From NCBI GenBank assembly GCA_002299585.1, contig DBOE01000072.1:1-5403 (forward strand): a DNA stretch of 5,403 nucleotides, given 5' to 3'. The position numbers and the translations under genes are program-made. This DNA comes from Hydrogenovibrio sp. UBA654. Its GTDB lineage: Bacteria; Pseudomonadota; Gammaproteobacteria; Thiomicrospirales; Thiomicrospiraceae. Positions 1-5,403 of this stretch are shown here, piece after piece. The notes beneath the pieces were generated by a model that was given only the letters and a program-made list of their open reading frames with translations, had not been told where the DNA came from and made no database searches. Every line of letters begins with the position of its first letter. Position 1 is the first letter of the stretch.

Positions 1-2
1 AT

Positions 3-437
3 GTAGTGCAAGTAAATGAATCAGCGCAGTTACTCCTAGTTGGTTTGGGGTTCGCTAGCCACAAAAATTTAGTTGAAGCAATCATTAATGACCAACCAAA
101 AACATCAAAAATAATAAATTGGCGAGAGACAGCATTAGCCATATTAGAGCGATTAAGACACGAAATAACTATAATTGGTGGCTCACAAAGGCTAGAAGAA
201 TTAGAAAAAAAATTAAGCAACCAACTAAAACCGCTAGATGATATTATTAATATTGAGGCGAAACAGCCTGTGTTATCAATAAGTTTTCGGTTAGAAAATC
301 AAATCGTTAGCTTCTTTTCAATCATCTCCGAATTAAGTAATGTACAAGACCCAACCGTTAGCGAGTTTAAAGTAGAGCTTATGTTTCCAGCAGATGAAAT
401 GAGCGAAAACTACTATAAAAAGCATTACGCGGGGTAA
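3..437 (+). CDS. XRE-family transcriptional regulator, MmyB-like ligand-binding domain (5'-truncated)
   Basis: This is the C-terminal part of a one-component transcription regulator. The frame is open to the left edge with no in-frame stop. The only starts near its beginning are a GTG at 6 with no room for a ribosome site, and the first ATG is close to the C-terminus, so the gene almost certainly begins outside the window. The visible 144 codons match, by recall, the C-terminal half of the MmyB-like ligand-binding domain (a PAS-like fold) found after an N-terminal helix-turn-helix. The matching parts are an INWRETALAILERLRHE segment near residues 37-53, then a strand region ending in ISFRLENQIVSFFSII and ELMFPADE. 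In this family the last blocks typically read as LSFFSTI and ELFFPADE. The HTH would lie upstream. Such regulators often control a neighbouring oxidoreductase gene, but none is visible here. The family call is good; the ligand and targets are unknown. Confidence 0.75.
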   Translation, partial: VVQVNESAQLLLVGLGFASHKNLVEAIINDQPKTSKIINWRETALAILERLRHEITIIGGSQRLEELEKKLSNQLKPLDDIINIEAKQPVLSISFRLENQIVSFFSIISELSNVQDPTVSEFKVELMFPADEMSENYYKKHYAG

Positions 438-737
438 AAAGTGCCCGCGGGTGTAATTACGATTAAAAGAGATTGAAACAGCCGTTTTAAACGGAGCAAA
501 AGGAATCAAAAAAACCGTGGAAAAGCTTTTATATCAAGTGCCTACTTAATAAGAGGCGAGGCTCCTTAATAATAATCATTGATCTAGATTAAAGTATGGA
601 TATTAGGCTAGTTTTTAGTGAAATTGCTTATTTTGAGAGCTTTAGTGGTTGAAAAGTGATGGTTTTATTGGTATTATTAAAGGGTTACAAGAGTATATTT
701 TATGATACTTAATCAGAGGCTAATTTTAAGCGTATAA
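438..737. other. 300-base intergenic region between the regulator and the DUF302 gene
   Basis: No intact gene is supported here on either strand. The left part (441-549) reads almost like a 35-codon reading frame that starts at a GTG three bases after the regulator's stop. It is broken by one base in a run of four A (465-468). It also holds a 13-base inverted repeat, CCGTTTTAAACGG (482-494), with no T-run after it. A weak imperfect hairpin lies near 551-567 (AAGAG against CTCCTT), also without a T-run, so I do not call it a terminator. The right part (about 570-737) is very AT-rich and contains the promoter at 649-677. Confidence 0.6.
649..677 (+). promoter_or_regulatory. sigma70-type promoter for the DUF302 gene
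   Basis: A -35 box TTGAAA (649-654, five of six consensus bases) is followed by a 17-base spacer and a -10 box TATTAT (672-677, five of six). A TG at 669-670 sits one base upstream of the -10 box, giving the extended -10 form TGnTATTAT. Transcription would start near 684 and leave a leader of about 54 bases before the ATG at 738. AT-rich DNA gives chance matches, but both boxes, the ideal spacing and the TG together make this the best promoter upstream of this gene. Confidence 0.5.
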
Positions 738-1214
738 ATGAATAAAATTATTATATATACAGGTTTTACTCTGCTTGGAGCATTGATTATGGGGGTTGCT
801 ATGTTTAAAATGGCTCCCTCAATGATGGTACATGAACTAAAAAGTCCATACGGTATAGACAAGACCGTAGAAGTTATTAGTGAAAATGCTAAAAAACAAG
901 GCTGGTCTGTAAAACAAGTTGCGAATATGCAAAAAACTATGAAAAAGAAGTTACAAGAGGACATTCCTGCCACTAGAGTCATAAAGTTAGGTCATGCTAA
1001 ATATGCTCTCACTTTACTTAAAGAAGACGATACAAGGTTTGTTGCCGCGATGATGCCGCACTCTGTTGCGGTATTTGAAAAAAGTGACGGAAGTACTTAT
1101 ATTTCAACAATGAATATGAGACTGATGGGCAAAATTTTTGGTGGAGAAACTGCGGTAATTATGGGTAAAGTTCAAGATGATGATGATATTATTTTGAAGT
1201 TTATGATGGATTAA
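738..1214 (+). CDS. DUF302 family protein, membrane-anchored
   Basis: This is a 158-residue protein with one N-terminal hydrophobic segment (about residues 4-24), read as a signal anchor or uncleaved signal peptide, so the rest probably sits in the periplasm. The body (about 36-140) fits the DUF302 pattern: a KTVEVISENAKKQGW helix, a QKTMKKKL segment, then VIKLGHAKYA, MMPHSVAVFEKSDG and TYISTMN. The biochemical function of DUF302 proteins is not settled. The ATG at 738 is fixed from upstream by an in-frame TAA at 735-737. The ribosome site is weak; AGAGG at 715-719 is too far away. Two positions that in relatives I recall are often cysteine are Gly85 and His108 here. The protein has no cysteine at all, while about a tenth of its residues are methionine. 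It has its own promoter and converges on mnmE. Confidence 0.8.
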   Translation: MNKIIIYTGFTLLGALIMGVAMFKMAPSMMVHELKSPYGIDKTVEVISENAKKQGWSVKQVANMQKTMKKKLQEDIPATRVIKLGHAKYALTLLKEDDTRFVAAMMPHSVAVFEKSDGSTYISTMNMRLMGKIFGGETAVIMGKVQDDDDIILKFMMD

Positions 1215-1228
1215 AAGTTTAGGCTTAA

Positions 1229-1256
1229 GGCAAGAGTATTGTTGCTAGAGTTTTTT
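1229..1256 (+). terminator. weak candidate Rho-independent terminator in the convergent gap
   Basis: The arms GCAA (1230-1233) and TTGC (1242-1245), extended by a G-T pair (1229 with 1246), enclose an 8-base loop. Four bases later comes a run of six T (1251-1256). The stem is short and the T-run is offset, so efficiency is doubtful. The location between convergent genes is right for a terminator. On the minus strand the same hairpin lacks a nearby T-run. Confidence 0.25.
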
Positions 1257-2631
1257 ATTTACCAATACAAAAAGAGCTAAAGATTTCTGCTAATAGATCT
1301 TCACTGGTAAACTTGCCAGTTATTTTGTCTAGTGCATGTTGAGCTTGTCTTAAGTCTTCGGCAAGTAATTCGCCTGCGGCACATTCTTCTAACTGTTGTT
1401 GCCCTGTTTTTACAAAATCTAGGGCAGAGCTTAGAGCATTTAAGTGGCGTTTTCTTGCTATAAAGACTCCCTCTGTGGTTTGTGTAAAACCTATGCTGGT
1501 TTTTAAGTGTTCTTTTAAAATATCTAAACCTAGCGGTTGTTTGGCTGATAACCAAATAGCGGTTTCTTGATGCCCACAGATGTTTTCTGTTAGTTGTTTT
1601 ATTTTAGGTTTAATGCCAACTAAATCTATTTTGTTGTAAATAAGAGTAACAGGAATATGGCTGGGTAGTTTGCTTAGTATGGCTTTGTCTTCATCATCAA
1701 TATTAGTAACATTTTCGCCAGCTTGTACCATCACTAAAATTTGGTCAGCATCTTTAATCGCATCCCATGCCTTTTGAATCCCTATTTGCTCTACTTCATC
1801 GGCAGCCTCCCTTAGCCCTGCGGTATCTAAAATGTGTAAAGGCATGCCATCAATTTGGATTTGTTCTTTAATTATATCTCTAGTGGTGCCAGCAATACTG
1901 GTTACTATGGCAGAGTCTTTGCCTGATAGTAGGTTTAATAGGCTAGATTTGCCCGTATTTGGACGACCTAGTATCACTACTGACATTCCCTCAGATAATA
2001 GTACTCCTTGCTGAGCTGATTTAAAAGTACGGCTTAACTGCTCTAAAATTGCTTGTAGTTGCTTGGCAACCTTGCCATCATTTAAAAAGTTTATTTCTTC
2101 TTCTGGAAAATCTATCGCGGCTTCAACAAATATTCGTAGTTTAATTAGTTGTTCAACTAAGCTATTTATTTGCTTAGAAAACGCGCCCTGCAAAGATTTT
2201 AATGCTGATTTGGCAGCCTGTTCAGAAGAGGCATCAATTAAATCGGCAATAGCTTCAGCCTGTGTCAAATCCATTTTATCGTTTAAAAATGCTTGTTTAG
2301 AAAATTCACCAGGTTCGGCTAATTTAGCACCTAAAACAATTACTCTGTCTAATAGACATTGCAAAACAATAGATCCACCATGAGCTTGTAGCTCAAGTAT
2401 ATCTTCGCCAGTAAATGAATTTGGATTGGGAAAAAATAAAGCAATACCTTGATCTAAAGTCGAGCCATCTTCAGCCAAAAAGCTTCCATAATAGGCATAG
2501 CGTGGGGAAATCTGTTTGCCTAAAATCTGCTTAGTTATATTTTGCACTAAAGGTCCAGATACGCGGATAATCCCGACCCCACCCCTGCCTAGAGGGGTGG
2601 TAATTGCAGCTATGGTATCTTGGTTAGACAT
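1255..2631 (-). CDS. mnmE: tRNA uridine-5-carboxymethylaminomethyl(34) synthesis GTPase MnmE
   Basis: MnmE (TrmE) is a cytoplasmic G protein that works with MnmG (GidA) to add a carboxymethylaminomethyl or aminomethyl group to wobble uridine 34 of certain tRNAs. It uses a folate one-carbon donor, GTP hydrolysis and potassium-dependent dimerisation. The 458 residues match the family length (454 in E. coli). The N-terminal folate-binding domain begins TIAAITTPLGRGGVGIIRVSG. A helical domain follows, with the GTPase domain inserted in it: G1 GRPNTGKS (222-229), G2 TTRD (249-252), G3 DTAG (269-272), G4 NKID (333-336) and SAK (362-364). Glu281 probably matches the catalytic Glu282 of E. coli. The C-terminal CIGK (455-458) carries the conserved cysteine. 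It is intact. The ATG at 2631 lies 13 bases after the preceding gene and has no clear ribosome site, so it is probably translated as part of the operon. Confidence 0.97.
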   Translation of the reverse strand: MSNQDTIAAITTPLGRGGVGIIRVSGPLVQNITKQILGKQISPRYAYYGSFLAEDGSTLDQGIALFFPNPNSFTGEDILELQAHGGSIVLQCLLDRVIVLGAKLAEPGEFSKQAFLNDKMDLTQAEAIADLIDASSEQAAKSALKSLQGAFSKQINSLVEQLIKLRIFVEAAIDFPEEEINFLNDGKVAKQLQAILEQLSRTFKSAQQGVLLSEGMSVVILGRPNTGKSSLLNLLSGKDSAIVTSIAGTTRDIIKEQIQIDGMPLHILDTAGLREAADEVEQIGIQKAWDAIKDADQILVMVQAGENVTNIDDEDKAILSKLPSHIPVTLIYNKIDLVGIKPKIKQLTENICGHQETAIWLSAKQPLGLDILKEHLKTSIGFTQTTEGVFIARKRHLNALSSALDFVKTGQQQLEECAAGELLAEDLRQAQHALDKITGKFTSEDLLAEIFSSFCIGK

Positions 2632-2644
2632 GGCTTTTAGTTAG

Positions 2645-2983
2645 TTAAGATAACTTATATTCAGTGGAGTTAAAGTCAGTAATGAACTCTTTTTGTTTAT
2701 AAAAGGCGATGGTTTTATCCATTTTCTTTTTTGACTTAAAGGTCATTTCTTCTATTTCACCATTAATTTTAAAGCTTAATACAAACAATGATCTGGATCG
2801 TTGTTGATTGGTTTGTTGGCCGTGTTTAGCCTGCTCAACAGGTTTATAGCTACTATCGACCGCTAAGGGAATATAGCCTTCTTTGCCCTTATAACAAACG
2901 GCTTGCATAGCGTCCATAACAATGTACTCAACCTTGCCGTACATTGGATGGTCTGTGCCTAATTTTTCGTAAGATAAATGCAT
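2645..2983 (-). CDS. hypothetical protein between yidC and mnmE
   Basis: I do not recognise this protein of 112 residues. It has no signal peptide, no membrane segment and no known motif, so it is probably cytoplasmic. It is lysine-rich, with one cysteine (residue 30), a polar Q/N-rich stretch (about 51-63) and a final section that alternates a beta-like segment (SLFVLSFKINGEIEEMTF) with a lysine-rich helix (KSKKKMDKTIAFYKQKEF). The frame also opens at a TTG at 2995, which would give 116 residues. I prefer the ATG at 2983 because a GGGA (2993-2990) lies six bases before it, whereas the TTG would start inside the stop-to-start spacer. It starts 12 bases after the yidC stop and ends 13 bases before mnmE, so it is probably co-transcribed with both. 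Its codon use looks like that of its neighbours and its frame is clean, which supports a real gene. Confidence 0.8.
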   Translation of the reverse strand: MHLSYEKLGTDHPMYGKVEYIVMDAMQAVCYKGKEGYIPLAVDSSYKPVEQAKHGQQTNQQRSRSLFVLSFKINGEIEEMTFKSKKKMDKTIAFYKQKEFITDFNSTEYKLS

Positions 2984-2995
2984 TTGTTTTCCCAA

Positions 2996-4681
2996 TTATT
3001 TTTCTTCGCCAGCTGTAATTTTCTTGGTAATGTACCATTGTTGAGCTACGGATAAGATATTATTTACTACCCAGTATAAAACTAATCCAGCAGGGAAGAA
3101 CATAAAGAATACCGTGAAAATAAATGGTAGTAGCTTCATTACTTTTTGTTGCATTTCATCCATCATTGCTGAGGGGTTAAGTTTTTGTTGTATCCACATA
3201 GAGAAGCCCATAATTACTGGCAAGATGAAGTATGGATCTTTTGCTGATAAATCCTGTATCCATAACATCCACGGAGCTTGACGCATTTCTGCAGAATACA
3301 ACAAGACCCAGTACAAAGCGATAAACACAGGCATTTGTACCAAAATTGGTAAACAACCTCCCAAAGGATTTATTTTTTCTTCCTTATACAGCTTCATCAT
3401 TTTTTGTTGGTAAATAGCCTTATCATTGCCATAATTTTCTTTTAACTGCTTTAGTTTTGGTTGAAATTTTTTCAACCTAGCCATCGAGCGATAAGAGGTT
3501 TCTGATAACTTATAAAATAATAATTTTATTAATAGTGTAAGTATAATAATCGACCAACCCCAGTTACCTAAAAATGAATGTATTTGGTTAAGAAGCCAAA
3601 AAATAGGTTTAGCAATTAAGGTTAAAACACCATAGTCAACCGTTAATTCAAGCCCTGGAGCAACGGCTTCAAGATTATCTTGAATGATTGGACCAATATA
3701 TAAAGAAGAGCTAAGTGTCGAAGTTTTACCAGCTTTTATGCTGGTTAAAGGCTCAACAACACCTGCAACATATTCCAGATTACCTACAGGTTTAGCGTAT
3801 AGAGTATTTAAACTAGTTTGATTTGGAATTATAGCGGCTAAAAAGTAATGCTGGATCATTGCCGCCCAGCCACCTTTAGTTTGCTGGGTTACTGGTTGAG
3901 TATCTAGGTCATCAAAAGCGTGTTTAATATATTTATTTTCCGCATGACCATCATATAAAACAGGCCCAGTATAGGTATACATCATCGAATTATGATCAGG
4001 GTCATAAGTATTACGTTTTAGTTGCGAATACAAACTACCAACCCAGTCTTTATCGGTTAAGTTTTCAACTTTATAATCTACAGTAATTTGATAACTACCT
4101 TTTTTGAAAGTATAAGTTTTAGTAACTTTAATGCCGTTTTCTTGCCAAGTCATGGGTACAGAAATACTATCACCATCAAGTACAAAGTTAGTTTGTTCAA
4201 TGTTATAAATCGTATTATGAGTAGGTGCAGACAGTTCAGAGTTAGGCTGCATTGCAATACCATTTTGGGCAATATACAGTCTTTTGCCAGAATCCCCCAT
4301 TAATTGGAAGGGCTTAGTGCGATCGTCTGTATCAGCATATTTAAGTAGTCTAATATCACGAATATCGCCACCTTTGGTATCTAACACTATATCTAATACA
4401 TCGGTGGTTACATTAATTCTTTGTGCTTGTTTAATTTGGTTTTTTGGGGTTGGTACTTCTTCTGTATGTTGTTGTCCTGCAACAGGCACATCACTGGCGT
4501 TATCTGGTGCAACAGCTTGATTTGCCATAGGCACAGGGGAAGTTGTTGGATTAAGGCTAGCTTGTTGTTCAGCGGTCTGTAGAGCAGGTAATACTTTAGA
4601 TTGCTGGAATTGATTCCATTCCATCCAAATCCATAAAAGGGTAAAGGCCATTGCTAGCCACCAAAGAGATCTTGTATTCAT
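2996..4681 (-). CDS. yidC: membrane protein insertase YidC
   Basis: YidC (the Oxa1/Alb3 family) inserts and folds inner-membrane proteins, alone or with SecYEG. The 561 residues are close to E. coli's 548. Residues 5-22 form the N-terminal membrane helix, followed by a Q/P/A-rich linker (about 30-85) and the large periplasmic P1 domain (about 86-340), with the typical GGWAAMIQHYF at 270-280. The conserved insertase core follows: a helix around 374-393, the cytoplasmic coiled hairpin (about 396-436), NPLGGCLPILVQMPVF (438-453), a short helix around 485-497, and FFPAGLVLYWVVNN (528-541). Lys386 sits where E. coli has the groove residue Arg366; lysine is also found there in Pseudomonas-type YidC. 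The ATG overlaps the rnpA stop by one base (TAATG), and a GGGA lies ten bases upstream, so translation is probably coupled. No yidD lies before it. Confidence 0.97.
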   Translation of the reverse strand: MNTRSLWWLAMAFTLLWIWMEWNQFQQSKVLPALQTAEQQASLNPTTSPVPMANQAVAPDNASDVPVAGQQHTEEVPTPKNQIKQAQRINVTTDVLDIVLDTKGGDIRDIRLLKYADTDDRTKPFQLMGDSGKRLYIAQNGIAMQPNSELSAPTHNTIYNIEQTNFVLDGDSISVPMTWQENGIKVTKTYTFKKGSYQITVDYKVENLTDKDWVGSLYSQLKRNTYDPDHNSMMYTYTGPVLYDGHAENKYIKHAFDDLDTQPVTQQTKGGWAAMIQHYFLAAIIPNQTSLNTLYAKPVGNLEYVAGVVEPLTSIKAGKTSTLSSSLYIGPIIQDNLEAVAPGLELTVDYGVLTLIAKPIFWLLNQIHSFLGNWGWSIIILTLLIKLLFYKLSETSYRSMARLKKFQPKLKQLKENYGNDKAIYQQKMMKLYKEEKINPLGGCLPILVQMPVFIALYWVLLYSAEMRQAPWMLWIQDLSAKDPYFILPVIMGFSMWIQQKLNPSAMMDEMQQKVMKLLPFIFTVFFMFFPAGLVLYWVVNNILSVAQQWYITKKITAGEEK

Positions 4682-5127
4682 TATTTTATTTTCCCACTAT
4701 TTTTTAGCTTAGAGTTGTTTATTTTTCTAATAAGGTGCTTAAAGCTTTTGGTTAAGGTTGTATTATCTATATTTTGCATATCACGACGTCCTAAAACCAC
4801 AATATCATAACCGCTTAGCTCTTGTTTATGTTGGCGAAATACTTCTCTAGCTAGTCTTTTTACTCTATTTCGCCATACTGCACGAATTAATTGCTTTTTT
4901 GCGATGGTTAAACCAATTCTTGGATAGGTTCTATTGTTTGGGCGAACAATAAAAGTCCAATGATGGTTAGCAAATTTATTTGCTTTAGCAAAAACAAATT
5001 TAAAATCTGCGGGGGTTAAGAGGTGAAACTGTTTAGAAAATGTATTGCTAGATAAATCTATAGTATTTTCTAGATGCTCTAGAGCAGAAGGTTCAGAAGA
5101 ATCGTCTATCGCATCAAGGTTTTGCAT
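4681..5127 (-). CDS. rnpA: ribonuclease P protein component
   Basis: RnpA is the small basic protein that binds the catalytic RNase P RNA and helps it cleave the 5' leader from precursor tRNAs. The core begins near residue 30 (FSKQFHLLTPADFKFVF), continues with PRIGLTIAKK (69-78), and contains the signature RNR motif, RAVWRNRVKRLAREVFR (82-98), with Arg86, Asn87 and Arg88. The protein has 148 residues, against 119 in E. coli. About 24 of the extra residues are at the N-terminus, which is acidic (seven Asp or Glu, no Lys or Arg in residues 1-29). No ATG, GTG or TTG lies nearer the core in this frame, and an in-frame TAG lies upstream, so the ATG at 5127 is the only plausible start. It has no obvious ribosome site. 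It follows rpmH by 41 bases and overlaps yidC by one. Confidence 0.95.
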   Translation of the reverse strand: MQNLDAIDDSSEPSALEHLENTIDLSSNTFSKQFHLLTPADFKFVFAKANKFANHHWTFIVRPNNRTYPRIGLTIAKKQLIRAVWRNRVKRLAREVFRQHKQELSGYDIVVLGRRDMQNIDNTTLTKSFKHLIRKINNSKLKNSGKIK

Positions 5128-5168
5128 TGGTTTTACATTAAGTAACTATTACAAAAGATAAGTAATGT

Positions 5169-5303
5169 TTATGGAGTTAAACGCTTACGCCCTTTAGCAC
5201 GGCGAGCCGCGATGATTTTACGACCACTTTTAGTAGCCATACGAGCACGAAAGCCATGAGTACGAGCTCGTTTGATAATGCTAGGTTGAAAAGTACGTTT
5301 CAT
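5169..5303 (-). CDS. rpmH: 50S ribosomal protein L34
   Basis: This is a very small, strongly basic protein of 44 residues, the usual length for bacterial L34, which packs against 23S rRNA in the large subunit. It begins MKRTFQPSIIKRARTHGFRA, continues RMATKSGRKIIAARRAKGRK and ends RLTP, matching the family from end to end. A weak GTGGA (5316-5312) lies eight bases before the ATG. It is the first gene of the leftward cluster and in gammaproteobacteria is normally divergent from dnaA, which would lie just right of the window. Confidence 0.98.
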   Translation of the reverse strand: MKRTFQPSIIKRARTHGFRARMATKSGRKIIAARRAKGRKRLTP

Positions 5304-5336
5304 GCCAATAATCCACTTGTATAAAAAGATCGAAGC

Positions 5337-5365
5337 ATTGTAACTAATTAATAGATTAAATACAA
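5337..5365 (-). promoter_or_regulatory. candidate sigma70-type promoter for the rpmH operon
   Basis: Read leftwards, a -35 box TTGTAT (5365-5360, three of six consensus bases) is followed by a 17-base spacer and a -10 box TACAAT (5342-5337, five of six). Transcription would start near 5330 and leave a leader of about 27 bases before rpmH. The -35 box is poor, but the position fits. The element overlaps the rightward candidate on the other strand. Confidence 0.4.
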
Positions 5366-5366
5366 T
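5338..5366 (+). promoter_or_regulatory. candidate rightward promoter, divergent from rpmH
   Basis: On the plus strand TTGTAA (5338-5343, four of six consensus bases) lies 17 bases before TACAAT (5361-5366, five of six). The -35 box of this promoter shares its bases with the -10 box of the rpmH promoter, and vice versa. Transcripts would leave the window to the right, where dnaA is expected from gammaproteobacterial gene order. The target gene is not visible, so this is a tentative call. Confidence 0.3.
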
Positions 5367-5403
5367 TTTAATTATTATCTGTGTTAGCCCAAAGTGGTAA
5401 TGT

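Noticed and set aside
444..451. CCCGCGGG palindrome as a terminator after the regulator gene
   Set aside because: There is no room for a loop and no T-run follows.
551..567. Imperfect hairpin AAGAG/CTCCTT as a terminator
   Set aside because: The stem has a bulge, few pairs and no T-run after it.
713..982. 89-residue minus-strand open frame
   Set aside because: It lies opposite the DUF302 gene and its promoter side, matches no family, and its hydrophobic reading follows from the opposite strand of the signal-anchor codons.
1301..1555. 84-residue minus-strand open frame inside mnmE
   Set aside because: It is an alternative frame of mnmE, rich in Arg and Cys and without recognisable structure. 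The mnmE frame is intact and conserved over it.
1832..2383. Two plus-strand open frames (1832-2014 and 2063-2383) opposite mnmE
   Set aside because: Both are antisense shadows of the conserved MnmE GTPase and helical domains, with no family resemblance or start signals.
4088..4520. Two plus-strand open frames opposite yidC
   Set aside because: They are antisense to the periplasmic domain of YidC and do not look like proteins under selection.
5309..5317. TAATCCACT, seven of nine bases of the DnaA box TTATCCACA
   Set aside because: A single site with two mismatches in AT-rich DNA is expected by chance. No second box or origin-like repeats are visible in the window, so no origin is called.

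Overview
The window comes from an AT-rich bacterial chromosome, most likely a gammaproteobacterium. The lower-strand order rpmH, rnpA, yidC, mnmE is the conserved cluster found beside dnaA and the replication origin in that class. The YidC, MnmE, RnpA and L34 sequences read as gammaproteobacterial, and YidC and MnmE look nearest to Pseudomonadales-type proteins from memory. Genus cannot be fixed from sequence alone.

Layout, left to right. Bases 1-437 (+) hold the C-terminal part of a transcription regulator cut by the window edge. It looks like the MmyB-type ligand-binding half of an XRE-family HTH protein. Bases 438-737 are a mostly non-coding gap that holds a possible frame-broken mini-ORF and a good sigma70-type promoter. 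Bases 738-1214 (+) encode a small membrane-anchored DUF302 protein. It converges on mnmE with a 40-base gap that may hold a weak terminator.

From 1255 to 5303 everything is on the minus strand and tightly packed, consistent with one operon read right to left. The order is rpmH (44-aa ribosomal protein L34, absent from simple long-ORF lists), rnpA (RNase P protein with an unusual acidic N-terminal extension), yidC (membrane insertase), an unrecognised protein of about 112 aa, then mnmE (tRNA-modifying GTPase). rnpA and yidC overlap by one base. The small gene yidD, which usually lies between them, is missing here. Upstream of rpmH (5337-5366) a near-symmetric AT-rich element can be read as a promoter in both directions, leftwards into rpmH and rightwards towards the place where dnaA would be expected, beyond the window.

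The lower-strand genes are housekeeping: translation (L34), tRNA 5'-end maturation (RnpA), inner-membrane protein insertion (YidC) and wobble-uridine modification of tRNA (MnmE). I see no defence system, mobile element, CRISPR array, tRNA or rRNA. The points most worth a second look are the unknown gene inside the yidC-mnmE junction, the loss of yidD, the RnpA extension, the cysteine-free methionine-rich DUF302 protein, and the symmetric promoter.
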